A stretch of 64,000 nucleotides of DNA, taken from contig JBAQLV010000013.1 in assembly GCA_049302185.1 (NCBI GenBank), forward strand, positions 124,001-188,000. The letters run 5' to 3'. Position numbers and translations under genes: made by a program. Below are positions 50,430 through 59,150 of this stretch, piece by piece; position 1 is the first letter of the stretch, and every line of letters starts with the position of its first letter. The stretch comes from UBA1546 sp049302185. GTDB taxonomy: Bacteria > Nitrospirota > Thermodesulfovibrionia > Thermodesulfovibrionales > UBA1546. The notes under the pieces were generated by a model, which was not told the origin of the DNA, searched no databases, and saw nothing but the letters and a program-made list of their open reading frames with translations.

Positions 50430-52981
50430 GCCACTCTCGCGATATTAACTCTTGGAAGTTTATTTTTTAAAGCTATTCCTGTATATGAATCCGGATTCAT
50501 GCTCACTTCTTCAGGCGTTCCTGCGGCTATGATCCTTCCGCCTTTTTCTCCGCCCTCAGGCCCGAGGTCAATTATATAATCCGCTGACTTTATCACGTCA
50601 AGATTATGCTCGATGACAACCACCGTGTTTCCAAGGTCTATGAGGCTGTTTATGACATCAAGGAGTTTCTGGATATCGGCAAAGTGCAGTCCTGTTGTAG
50701 GTTCGTCAAGCAGATAAAGCGTATTGCCTGTTGATCTTTTCCCGAATTCTTTTGAAAGCCTTACCCTCTGCGCTTCTCCGCCTGAGAGCGTTGTTGCAGA
50801 CTGGCCGAGCTGTATATAGCCAAGCCCTACGTCTTCAAGTATTTCAAGTCTCTGGCGTATAAGGGGGATTGCGCTGAGAAACTGAAGCATTTCCGAGACC
50901 GTCATCGCAAGGACATCAGCTATGTTTTTGTCTTTATATCTTATTTCAAGTGTCTCTTTATTGTATCTTTTGCTTTTGCATACATTGCACGGTATGTAAA
51001 CATCAGGAAGGAAATGCATGGCGACTTTAAGCGTCCCTCCGCCGCGGCATGATTCACATCTTCCTCCCGCGACATTAAAACTGAATCGGGATGCAGTATA
51101 TCCCCTTACCTTTGAGTCCTGAATCTGCGCAAAGAGTTCCCTGATATATGTGAATATCCCCGTATAAGTTGCCGGATTTGACCTTGGCGTGCGTCCTAAC
51201 GGAGACTGGTCAACGCATATTATGCGGTCAATTTTTTCTATGCCTGTGATTTCCCTGTGCTTTCCCGGGATGAGCGCGCTTTTATATAGTTTTCCGGCGA
51301 TAGCTTTGTATAGAGTTTCAAATATTAGCGTGCTCTTGCCCGAACCTGAAACCCCTGTTATGCATATAAATAGGCCAAGCGGCATCTTGACATCTATATC
51401 CTTAAGATTGAATTCAGACGCGCCGATAATCTTTATGAAGTCTCCCGGCTTTCTCCTCTTGGCAGGCACGGGTATGCTCAGTTCGCCTTTGAGGTATCTG
51501 CCTGTCAATGAGTTTTTGTTATCCCTGATAACAGCAGGCGGACCTTCTGCGGTTATCCATCCGCCTCGAAGCCCTCCGCCCGGCCCCATGTCAATTACAT
51601 GGTCAGCCCAGTTTATGGTATCTTCATCATGTTCAACGATTATCACTGTATTTCCTGAGTCTCTTATTGACGAAAGGCTTTCAAGCAGTTTTTTGCAGTC
51701 TCTCGGATGAAGCCCGATGCTTGGCTCGTCAAGGACATAAAGCACTCCTGTAAGGGATGACCCCATCTGCGTTGCAAGCCTTATCCTCTGCGCTTCACCG
51801 CCTGAAAGTGTCAGTGAAAGCCTGTCAACTGTCAGATAACCGAGTCCGACCTTATCAAGAAACGAAAGCCTGTCTTTGACTTCTCTCAGTACGCGTGATG
51901 CTATTATCTGTTCTCTGTCTGTAAGCTTAAGCGCATTGATGAATTGAATCGCATTTATGACAGACATCCTTGAAAATTCAGCGATGTTTGTGTCTTTTAT
52001 TTTTATGCTCAGCGCCTCTTTTCGCAGTCTCATGCCCTTGCATGTTCTGCAAGGTGATAAATGGGTTAGTTCCTCGTCATTTATAGCTCCGAACTCCTGC
52101 TTCTCAGCTTCAAATCCTTCGCTAATGTTCTCAAATCCGATGCCGTTGCATCTCAGGCAGGCACCGTATCTACTGTTGAACGAAAAGAACCTCGGATTAA
52201 TTTCAGGGTAGCTTATGCTGCAGTTGGGACATGCCATTGTCCTGCTGAAAGGGATGTCTTTATTTTTATCTATGAGATTAATTATGACAGTGTCTGTATA
52301 TTTTAATGCTGAATCAATCGCACTCTTTATCTGCCTTTCAGTCCCTGTTTTTATAAGAAGCCTGTCTATAACAATCTCGATGGTATGCCGCTGCTGTTTC
52401 TTTAGCTTTATATCCTGTGTGAGGTCAAACATCACACCGTCTATCCTCGCCCTTATAAACCCGTCACGCAGCATATCGTAAAGTTCTTTTTTATATTCGC
52501 CTTTTCTGTCTCTGACAATTGGCGCAAGTATTTGTATGCGTGTTCCCTGAGGGAGTGACACAACGGAATCTATTATGTTCTGAGGTTCCTGTGCGGCTAT
52601 CAGCGAACCGCAGTTGTAGCAGTAAGGTTTTCCTATCCGTGTGTAAAGCACACGCATATAGTCATATATTTCCGTTATCGTGCCGAGAGTGGACCGCGGG
52701 CTCTTTGTAACTGTCTTCTGTTCAATTGCAATAGAAGGGGAAAGTCCCTCAATCAGGTCAACGTCAGGTTTCTGAAGCTGTTCAAGGAATTGCCTTGCAT
52801 ATATTGAAAGGCTTTCAACATACCGCCTCTGTCCCTCTGCGTAGATTGTGTCAATTGCAAGGGATGACTTGCCGGAGCCTGAGGGGCCGGTGATAACAGT
52901 TATCTTCTCCCTCGGTATGGATACATTGATGTTCTTGAGATTGTGCTCCCGCGCGCCCTTTATGACTATGAAGGTTTGCAT
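50426..52981 (-). CDS. uvrA: Excinuclease ABC subunit A, compact form
   Basis: An 851-residue UvrA for damage recognition in nucleotide excision repair; the usual length is about 940. Both ATPase halves are complete: Walker A GPSGSGKSSLAIDT and GVSGSGKSTLIFET, signatures LTLSGGEAQRIRLATQ and TTLSGGEAQRVRLSKE. The zinc modules CPNC...CLRC and CESC...CNVC are present. The missing length lies after the first zinc module (GFENISEGFEAEKQEFGAINDEELTHL), where the insertion domain is reduced. Operon: uvrA-apbE-NusG_II-Gx. Confidence 0.95.
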   Translation of the reverse strand: MQTFIVIKGAREHNLKNINVSIPREKITVITGPSGSGKSSLAIDTIYAEGQRRYVESLSIYARQFLEQLQKPDVDLIEGLSPSIAIEQKTVTKSPRSTLGTITEIYDYMRVLYTRIGKPYCYNCGSLIAAQEPQNIIDSVVSLPQGTRIQILAPIVRDRKGEYKKELYDMLRDGFIRARIDGVMFDLTQDIKLKKQQRHTIEIVIDRLLIKTGTERQIKSAIDSALKYTDTVIINLIDKNKDIPFSRTMACPNCSISYPEINPRFFSFNSRYGACLRCNGIGFENISEGFEAEKQEFGAINDEELTHLSPCRTCKGMRLRKEALSIKIKDTNIAEFSRMSVINAIQFINALKLTDREQIIASRVLREVKDRLSFLDKVGLGYLTVDRLSLTLSGGEAQRIRLATQMGSSLTGVLYVLDEPSIGLHPRDCKKLLESLSSIRDSGNTVIIVEHDEDTINWADHVIDMGPGGGLRGGWITAEGPPAVIRDNKNSLTGRYLKGELSIPVPAKRRKPGDFIKIIGASEFNLKDIDVKMPLGLFICITGVSGSGKSTLIFETLYKAIAGKLYKSALIPGKHREITGIEKIDRIICVDQSPLGRTPRSNPATYTGIFTYIRELFAQIQDSKVRGYTASRFSFNVAGGRCESCRGGGTLKVAMHFLPDVYIPCNVCKSKRYNKETLEIRYKDKNIADVLAMTVSEMLQFLSAIPLIRQRLEILEDVGLGYIQLGQSATTLSGGEAQRVRLSKEFGKRSTGNTLYLLDEPTTGLHFADIQKLLDVINSLIDLGNTVVVIEHNLDVIKSADYIIDLGPEGGEKGGRIIAAGTPEEVSMNPDSYTGIALKNKLPRVNIARVA

Positions 52982-53392
52982 ATCGCTGTCTGGAATGTCT
53001 TAAAGACTAATACTCACTATAACTGAAAAAGGGCTTGTCTTTCAAATACATCTCCTGAGAATAGCAACAGTTCAAAATACCTCTAAGGAGGCTGCGTCTG
53101 TCTTTCGGCAATATTAAACTACCTTAACATTAGAGCAGTAGCTCAGTAGAGCAGTAGTTTTTAGTGAAACTTGTTTTTGACTGCTAAGCGTCCACTGTCA
53201 AACCCCCTGCGTCCTTGACTTTTACGCATAATAAGCATGATACTCTTAGAGAAGCTGAAGGAGTATTTTGTTATATCTAAACCGTGCAATATCCTGCGCT
53301 TGCGGTTTTTTTTATGATAATTTCTCCCTAACTTTAAACCACAGGGCAAGAGGCATAAAGCAAGCAGTAACGAATAACTGAAGGGAGATAAT
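52982..53392. other. Divergent intergenic region, uvrA / small basic protein gene
   Basis: No convincing gene. It has an AGAGCAGTAG repeat (about 53133-53158) related to the array in the dacA gene. An imperfect stem with CCGTGCAA and TTGCGG followed by eight T (about 53281-53315) could act as a terminator or as a structured leader of the downstream RNA-helicase operon. The short minus-strand frame at 53161-53349 has no family features. Confidence 0.4.
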
Positions 53393-53572
53393 TTGGCAAA
53401 ACACGGGGGAGCATTTAAAAGCGAAAAGAGAAAAAAAGAATTGCTGCGTCATAAAAAGCAGGAAGAAAAGCGGCAGAGGCGTTTAAAGAAAGATATAAGC
53501 CAGGAACAAGATTCTAAATCAACAGTTCCCGATCAAAAGGATGAGGTTTCATTGCCTATTCAAGATGCTTAA
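53393..53572 (+). CDS. Small basic conserved protein before a DEAD-box gene
   Basis: A 59-residue protein from a TTG start with AAGGGAGA upstream. It begins AKHGGAFKSEKRKKELLRHKKQEEKRQRRLKK, a highly basic helix, followed by an acidic tail. Proteins of this type (xxGGAFKSEKRKKEL) sit next to DEAD-box helicase genes in several Deltaproteobacteria, from memory. A role in RNA binding is plausible. The helicase gene starts 14 bp later. Confidence 0.65.
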   Translation: MAKHGGAFKSEKRKKELLRHKKQEEKRQRRLKKDISQEQDSKSTVPDQKDEVSLPIQDA

Positions 53573-53586
53573 AGGAGAATAATTAA

Positions 53587-55170
53587 GTGTATAAAAATTT
53601 TAATGAATTTGGCATTTCAGACAAGGTAATCATCTCGCTTTCAGAGATGGGCTTTGAAGAGCCCACCCCAATACAGAAGATGGCAATCCCGCCGGTTCTG
53701 CAGGGGAAGGATATTATCGGCCGGGCACAGACAGGCACTGGCAAGACAGCTGCCTTTGGGATACCGCTAATAGAACAAAGGCCTGAGGCAAAAGGAAGGT
53801 ATCCCTACGCCATAGTTCTTGCGCCAACGCGGGAACTTGCTGTTCAGGTATCAGAAGCGATTAATAAGATGGGGACGAGAGCCGGCGTTGTCTCACTTCC
53901 CATCTACGGCGGGCAATCCATAGAACTTCAGATAAGGAGTCTGAAGAGAGGGGCAGACATTGTGGTTGGCACGCCGGGAAGGGTGCTGGACCATATAAGG
54001 AGGAAGACACTCGTTCTCAAGGATATAAAGACAGTAGTCCTTGATGAGGCTGATGAGATGCTGAGCATGGGTTTTATAGAGGACATAGAGAAAATCCTCG
54101 GCGGAATACCCGGAGAAAGACAGACGATGCTCTTTTCTGCCACCATGCCGAAAGAAATTATCCGCATTTCAAAAAACTACATGAACAAACCTGTGCATGT
54201 GGGCGTGGATGCGAGCGAGATGGTTGTCGCCAAGACAAAGCAGGTATTTTACGAAGTGCGCGAAGAAGACAAGATAAAGGCTTTAACCCGCCTTCTGGAT
54301 GTTGAAGGCCCCGCGCTTACTCTCGTATTCTGCCATACAAAAAAGGAGGTGGATGAAGTCGCGGGAAGGCTCCAGCAGATGGGCTATCCTGCAGGCGCAA
54401 TCCACGGAGACTTCACTCAGAGCCACAGGGACGAAATGATGCGAAAGTTCAAGGGCGGAGACATAGATATACTCGTTGCCACAGATGTTGCGGCACGCGG
54501 ACTGGACATACCTGATGTTTCCCATGTAATTAACTTCAGCATTCCGCAAGACCCTGAGGGCTACATCCACAGAATTGGCAGGACAGGCAGGGCAGGCAAA
54601 TCAGGCATTGCAATAACGTTTGTCACTCCCCGGCAGTACCGCCAGCTAAAGCTCATAGAGCAGTTTGCAAAGACGCGAATAAGTAAGGCAAAGCTTCCAA
54701 GCAGAGAAGAAGTAAGAAAGGCGAAGGAGGAAGAGCTTGCTGCGGGTGTTGAAGAGATGATAAAAGAAGGCAAACACACTCGTTTTTATGACATGGCAAA
54801 GAGGCTCTTTGAGAAATACTCTCCTGAAGACGTCTCAGCAGCGGCGCTGAGCATGCTGCTTGATACGGAGGATATGCAGGAGATTGAGGAGCCTGGAAAA
54901 GGATATGCAGGACAGAAGAAAGATTCCGTGCGCTTATTCATGACAATAGGCAAGATGGACAAGATAAATGTGGGAGATATAGTCAAATCAATCTCTGCAG
55001 AAGCGGGTATTCCAGAACGGAAGATCAGCAATATTGCGCTTTTTGACAAGTTCAGTTTTGTAGAAGTCCCGGCTGACCTTGCCGACAGGGTTATCAGCGC
55101 CATCAACGACAGCATCATAAAAGGACGAAAGGTCAGAATCCAACATGCAAAGAAACGGGAGAGGAGATAA
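53587..55170 (+). CDS. DEAD-box RNA helicase with DbpA-type RNA-binding domain
   Basis: A 527-residue helicase with a GTG start. Q motif GFEEPTPIQKMAIPPVLQGKD, Walker A AQTGTGKT, VLDEADEML and SAT, and motif VI HRIGRTGRAGKSG are present. The last ~75 residues (SVRLFMTIGKMDKINVGDIVKSISAEAGIP, FSFVEVPADLADRVISAIN) form the DbpA/DeaD RRM. Likely role: ribosome assembly or mRNA unwinding in the cold. Confidence 0.94.
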   Translation: MYKNFNEFGISDKVIISLSEMGFEEPTPIQKMAIPPVLQGKDIIGRAQTGTGKTAAFGIPLIEQRPEAKGRYPYAIVLAPTRELAVQVSEAINKMGTRAGVVSLPIYGGQSIELQIRSLKRGADIVVGTPGRVLDHIRRKTLVLKDIKTVVLDEADEMLSMGFIEDIEKILGGIPGERQTMLFSATMPKEIIRISKNYMNKPVHVGVDASEMVVAKTKQVFYEVREEDKIKALTRLLDVEGPALTLVFCHTKKEVDEVAGRLQQMGYPAGAIHGDFTQSHRDEMMRKFKGGDIDILVATDVAARGLDIPDVSHVINFSIPQDPEGYIHRIGRTGRAGKSGIAITFVTPRQYRQLKLIEQFAKTRISKAKLPSREEVRKAKEEELAAGVEEMIKEGKHTRFYDMAKRLFEKYSPEDVSAAALSMLLDTEDMQEIEEPGKGYAGQKKDSVRLFMTIGKMDKINVGDIVKSISAEAGIPERKISNIALFDKFSFVEVPADLADRVISAINDSIIKGRKVRIQHAKKRERR

Positions 55171-55524
55171 TTATTTAAATACATTTTTGGGGTTAACTGT
55201 ACTATCTCACTAATTCGGTAACTTTCTGGAGTTTATCAAAAGGTGTTATTTATGATTTACCCCCCATGCTGTCAATCTACAAAAATACCATGCTGAGTCC
55301 CTGAAGGTGTCATTCTGAACTTGTCGGAGACTCGACTCTACGAGATTCAGAATCTCTTCAGGGCAAGCTTGTTTCAGTATCTACAAAATGACATCCTGAG
55401 ATAAAATTCAGGACGGCGATAGAAAAATTTTCATTTAACAATAATCTTTCATAACACTATATAGTGGTGTCAGCCCTCCACAAGCACAAAATATAGACAC
55501 CCCTTAATTTTATTAATTTTTTTC
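55171..55524. other. Repeat-bearing intergenic region before the dcw cluster
   Basis: No gene is seen. A repeat at about 55305-55392 starts CTGAAGGTGTCATTCTGAAC and ends near AAATGACATCCTGAG. Within it 55323-55345 is identical to the in-frame insertion in galE. A GTGG-like word (TATAGTGGTG, about 55460) lies closer to mraZ. Confidence 0.7.
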
Positions 55525-55582
55525 TTGACAAGCCCCCCTTTAACCTCTATATTAGTGGTAAAAAGTGGTAGAAGGTGGAGGG
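55525..55582 (+). promoter_or_regulatory. mraZ promoter with three MraZ-type boxes
   Basis: TTGACA (55525-55530), a 17-bp spacer and TATATT (55548-55553). Three GTGG words start at 55555, 55565 and 55575, exactly 10 bp apart (GTGGTAAAAA, GTGGTAGAAG, GTGGAGGGAA). Repeats of this kind before mraZ are the known MraZ operator. Here they start at the transcription start and the last one contains the mraZ ribosome site. Confidence 0.82.
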
Positions 55583-55585
55583 AAG

Positions 55586-56038
55586 ATGCCTTCTTTTTCG
55601 GGAAAATATTACTATTCAGTAGACTCAAAGGGCAGAATCATTATACCTGCGCCTTTTAGGGAAATCATTTCCGCTAATTACAGCCGGAAACTTTACATCG
55701 TCAATGCTGCGTTTGATAAGTGCCTTCATTTATATCCACAAGAGGAATGGAACAGGCTTGAAGAAAGGGTGAGGGCAATGCCAAAGATGGATGAGGCAGT
55801 AAAGTTTTTCATGAGGAAGGTTATTGCATCCGCTGTTGAGATTGAACTGGATAAGCAGGGGAGAGTGCTTATTCCCGTTGCTCACAGAGAGGACTCAGGC
55901 ATAAACGGCGAGATAGTCGTTGTCGGGCAGATAGATAAGATAGAACTCTGGGACAGAAAAGAATGGGATACGATGGTTGATCCTGCGAAGATAGACAAAA
56001 AGGCTGTTGAACAAAGACTTGTAAGCTACGGGCTTTAG
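55586..56038 (+). CDS. mraZ: Transcriptional regulator MraZ
   Basis: The ATG at 55586 has GGAGGG in front (the frame also extends to a GTG at 55565 inside the operator). About 150 residues with two SpoVT/AbrB-like repeats: YYYSVDSKGRIIIPAPFREII and VEIELDKQGRVLIPVAHRE. MraZ is a ring-shaped repressor of the dcw operon and binds the boxes just upstream. It is the first gene of the cluster, as usual. Confidence 0.95.
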   Translation: MPSFSGKYYYSVDSKGRIIIPAPFREIISANYSRKLYIVNAAFDKCLHLYPQEEWNRLEERVRAMPKMDEAVKFFMRKVIASAVEIELDKQGRVLIPVAHREDSGINGEIVVVGQIDKIELWDRKEWDTMVDPAKIDKKAVEQRLVSYGL

Positions 56039-56050
56039 AGGCGGTGAACT

Positions 56051-56923
56051 GTGAAGGTTATTCATCTCCCTGTGATGTTAAGGGAGGTGATTATGTTGCT
56101 GAAACCAGTGTTAGGGGGGGTATATGTTGATGCAACAGTCGGGCTTGGCGGTCACGCAGAAGAAATACTCAGGCATATCGGCCATGGAAGGCTTCTCGGC
56201 ATTGACAGGGATGAAGAGGCTCTGGATATGGCAATGAAAAGAATTCCCGATAACAGGCTTACCTTGAAGAAGGGGAAATTTTCTGATATCAGCAAGCTGG
56301 CTGCCGAAGCAGGCATTTCAGAAGTGGACGGGATTTTATTTGACCTCGGCACATCCATGTTTCATCTCAAGACCGCTGAAAGAGGTTTCAGTTTTATGTC
56401 AGGAGAACCGCTTGATATGAGGATGGACAGGGAACAGGAAATTACAGCAGCGTACATTGTCAATAAATATCCTGAAAAAGAGATAACCCGGATTTTGTGG
56501 GAGTACGGCGAAGAAAAACTCTCACGGAAAATAGCAAGGGCAGTCATTGATTACAGGGCCGAAAAGAAAATAGATACCTGCGCTGAATTATCAGATATTG
56601 TTTACAGGGTTTATAGGAAAAGAGGGAAGCATCATCCTGCAACAAAGACATTTCAGGCATTGAGGATTGCTGTGAATGATGAACTCAATGAACTCCGAAA
56701 AGGGCTTAATGAGGCGGCAGGCATTCTTAAGAGCGGAGGCAGGCTGTGTGTTATCTCATATCATTCGCTTGAGGACAGGATAGTAAAGAACTTTATAAGG
56801 GATGAACAGAAGCAGGGCGGATTAAGGATGTTAACCAAAAAACCCATTGCCCCTTCAGACGAAGAAGTAAGATTCAATCCGTCTGCGAGGAGCGCTAAAT
56901 TAAGAGGAGCGGAAAAAATATGA
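56051..56923 (+). CDS. rsmH: 16S rRNA (cytosine-1402-N4)-methyltransferase
   Basis: A 290-residue methyltransferase with a GTG start. Signatures: HLPVMLREVIMLL, YVDATVGLGGHAEEIL (SAM loop), GIDRDEEAL, FDLGTSMFHL and the C-terminal ISYHSLEDRIVKNF and NPSARSAKLRGAEKI. It methylates C1402 of 16S rRNA together with RsmI. Its TGA overlaps the ftsL ATG. Confidence 0.96.
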   Translation: MKVIHLPVMLREVIMLLKPVLGGVYVDATVGLGGHAEEILRHIGHGRLLGIDRDEEALDMAMKRIPDNRLTLKKGKFSDISKLAAEAGISEVDGILFDLGTSMFHLKTAERGFSFMSGEPLDMRMDREQEITAAYIVNKYPEKEITRILWEYGEEKLSRKIARAVIDYRAEKKIDTCAELSDIVYRVYRKRGKHHPATKTFQALRIAVNDELNELRKGLNEAAGILKSGGRLCVISYHSLEDRIVKNFIRDEQKQGGLRMLTKKPIAPSDEEVRFNPSARSAKLRGAEKI

Positions 56924-57261
56924 CCCATGTGAACCGAAGCGGTATTTTTTCTTTCTTCCTTGTCCCTCTGTCCGTAGCGCTTATTTTGTTCGGCATCTTC
57001 TCAATTGTATGGCTGAGGTCAAGTGTAAGGACAGCAGAATACAGTATTGCCGCGCTTGACCACAGGAGGATGGAAATCCTCAGGGACAGAAAGACTCTGA
57101 TGGCAGAGAAGGCAGGCCTTCTGTCAATACAGAGCGTTAAAAGCAAGGGCAGCGGAAAACTCGCTTTGGTTTTCCCTGACAGAATAAAAGTAGTTTATGT
57201 AAAAAAGGATGGGAAGAACGCTCCATTTAAGGCATCTTTAGAAGTGAGAAGTGAGAAGTGA
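56920..57261 (+). CDS. ftsL: FtsL-like cell division protein
   Basis: A 113-residue bitopic protein with one membrane helix (FSFFLVPLSVALILFGIFSIVWL) and a short coiled coil (SIAALDHRRMEILRDRKTLMAEKAGLL). Position between rsmH and ftsI and this layout identify FtsL, although sequence conservation is low in the family. The last codons (LEVRSEK-stop) are the first units of a GAAGTGA heptamer array, so the C-terminus is repeat derived. Confidence 0.75.
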   Translation: MTHVNRSGIFSFFLVPLSVALILFGIFSIVWLRSSVRTAEYSIAALDHRRMEILRDRKTLMAEKAGLLSIQSVKSKGSGKLALVFPDRIKVVYVKKDGKNAPFKASLEVRSEK

Positions 57262-57315
57262 GAAGTGAGAATTTAAAACTTCTTCTTACTTCCTACTTCC
57301 TATTTCTTACTTGAA
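57241..57315. repeat. Inverted heptamer array between ftsL and ftsI
   Basis: GAAGTGA four times on the left; TTCTTACTTCCTACTTCC-type units on the right fold back over TTTAAAAC. The ftsL stop codon is inside the left arm. Closely similar to 34617-34681. Confidence 0.9.
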
Positions 57316-57323
57316 GGGGGCTA

Positions 57324-59024
57324 ATGAGGAAGAGAGCGATAATTCTTAATACCGCAATAATCTTTGGTTTTGCTGCGGTATTTTTGCGTCTTGTGGATTT
57401 GATGGTCCTTAACCACGGCAGGTTTTCCGAAAGGGCAAGGATACAACAGCTCAAGCAGGAGGATATACAGGTAAGACGCGGATTTATATTTGACAGAAGG
57501 GGAAGGGAGCTTGGTGTGAATCTTGAAGTGGAGTCATTGTTTTGCGACCCCGCAGAAATGGTCTCTCCTCAGACTGCGGCTTATGACATTTCAGGAGTTA
57601 TAGGGAAAAAGCCCGAGGCAATGCTTGCAAAATTTTCTTCCAAGGGCAGATTTGTCTGGGTGGAAAGAAAGCTTAATACTGAAACAGCGGAAAAGATAAA
57701 AAAAATGGATATAAAAGGGCTTGGTTTTGTGCCTGATGCAAAGAGATTTTATCCGAAAGGCAAGCTTGCTTCTCACGTTATCGGAGCTGTCGGCATTGAT
57801 AATCAGGCGCTTGAAGGCGTTGAACTAAAATACAATAAATTTTTAAGAACACCCGGAGGAAAGATCCTTGTTATGAGGGATGCAAGAGGCAGGACGCTTT
57901 CTGCAGGCGTGGATATAGAGTCAAAAGGCAACAATGTGTTTCTGACTATAGATGAAGGGCTTCAGTATATAGCTGAAAAAGAACTTGATAACGCAATGGC
58001 GCAATGGCGGGCATCTGCCGCAACCATAATAATGATGGATCCATTCACAGGCGAGGTATTGGCATTTGCAAACAGGCCTGCCTATGATCCAAATTCCGCA
58101 GCATATGCAAAGGACTTTGAAAAAAGAAACAGGGCAATAACAGATTGTTATGAGCCGGGATCTACCTTCAAGATAATTATAGGCTCGGCAGCTATTGAAG
58201 AGGGGATTGTGAACCTCGACACAAAATTTGACTGCAGTAAGGGCGCTGTATCCGTCGGCAGATCTGTTATCCATGATATACATAAGCACGGAGTGCTTAC
58301 GTTCAAAGAGGTGATACAGAAGTCTTCAAATGTCGGAAGCGCTATGATAGGTATGCAGCTTGGCAGGGAGAGGGTATATAAGTATGCGAAACGCTTTGGC
58401 TTTGGAGAAAAAACAGGAATAGACCTGCCGGGTGAAGTATCAGGCTGGATAAGGCTGCCTGAAAAGTGGTCAGCAGGGTCTATAGGAGCAATATCAATAG
58501 GGCAGGAGGTTGCAGTTACGCCGCTTCAGATTCTGAGGGCTTACTCAGCGATAGCAAACGGAGGCGTTCTTGTTACACCTCATGTAGTGTCGGAAATAAG
58601 GTCTCCGGATGATGTCCCTGTGTATTCATTTAACTCCAAGGGAAACAAGAGGGCTATCTCAAAAAAGACAGCAGAAATATTTAAGGATATATTGAAGACA
58701 GTCGCAGAGGAAGGCGGGACAGGTAAAAGCGCCTCTGTTGAGGGCAATCACGTTGCAGGCAAAACAGGGACAGCGCAGATTATAGACCCCAGGACAAAGA
58801 GATATTCAAAGGAAAAATATGTTGGTTCATTTGTTGGGTTCGTTCCTGCAGACAATCCCATGATAGCAATGATTGTTGTTATTTATGAACCGAAGGGGCA
58901 GATTTACGGAGGGGTTATTGCCGCTCCTGTTTTTAAGGAGATTGCAAAACAATCGCTTTCGTATCTCAATGTGCCGAGGGAAGATACAGAGGGGAAAAAC
59001 ATACTTGTTGTTGAGAGGAGATGA
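57324..59024 (+). CDS. ftsI: Septal peptidoglycan transpeptidase (PBP3)
   Basis: A 566-residue class B penicillin-binding protein with one N-terminal helix (AIILNTAIIFGFAAVFLRLVDL). Catalytic motifs: EPGSTFKII (S-x-x-K), QKSSNVG (SxN) and GKTGTAQ (KTG). No PASTA repeats. It cross-links septal peptidoglycan with FtsW. Position in the dcw cluster is classical. Confidence 0.95.
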   Translation: MRKRAIILNTAIIFGFAAVFLRLVDLMVLNHGRFSERARIQQLKQEDIQVRRGFIFDRRGRELGVNLEVESLFCDPAEMVSPQTAAYDISGVIGKKPEAMLAKFSSKGRFVWVERKLNTETAEKIKKMDIKGLGFVPDAKRFYPKGKLASHVIGAVGIDNQALEGVELKYNKFLRTPGGKILVMRDARGRTLSAGVDIESKGNNVFLTIDEGLQYIAEKELDNAMAQWRASAATIIMMDPFTGEVLAFANRPAYDPNSAAYAKDFEKRNRAITDCYEPGSTFKIIIGSAAIEEGIVNLDTKFDCSKGAVSVGRSVIHDIHKHGVLTFKEVIQKSSNVGSAMIGMQLGRERVYKYAKRFGFGEKTGIDLPGEVSGWIRLPEKWSAGSIGAISIGQEVAVTPLQILRAYSAIANGGVLVTPHVVSEIRSPDDVPVYSFNSKGNKRAISKKTAEIFKDILKTVAEEGGTGKSASVEGNHVAGKTGTAQIIDPRTKRYSKEKYVGSFVGFVPADNPMIAMIVVIYEPKGQIYGGVIAAPVFKEIAKQSLSYLNVPREDTEGKNILVVERR

Positions 59025-59066
59025 AAAGATGAAGAGGCAGGATATGGTATTCTCGCTCATTCTCAT

Positions 59067-59081
59067 CCCGATAAAATCGGG
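59067..59081. repeat. CCCGATAAAATCGGG palindrome between ftsI and murE
   Basis: Lies in the 126-bp ftsI-murE spacer, followed by a second imperfect palindrome (CCTCCGCCTCTGCGG and GCCTGAGGCGAAGAGG). The 41-codon frame over this stretch has no protein-like features. Confidence 0.6.
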
Positions 59082-59150
59082 ACAGACTCCTCCGCCTCTG
59101 CGGATTCGCCTGAGGCGAAGAGGTTTTTGTCTCTATGAAAGTGGGGATAG

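Noticed and set aside
53161..53349. Minus-strand 62-codon frame
   Set aside because: No ribosome site or protein-like pattern; it overlaps a T-run hairpin and the leader of the basic protein gene.
55555..55585. mraZ start at the GTG 55565
   Set aside because: That codon lies inside the 10-bp-spaced operator boxes; the ATG at 55586 has a strong ribosome site and the family's normal start.
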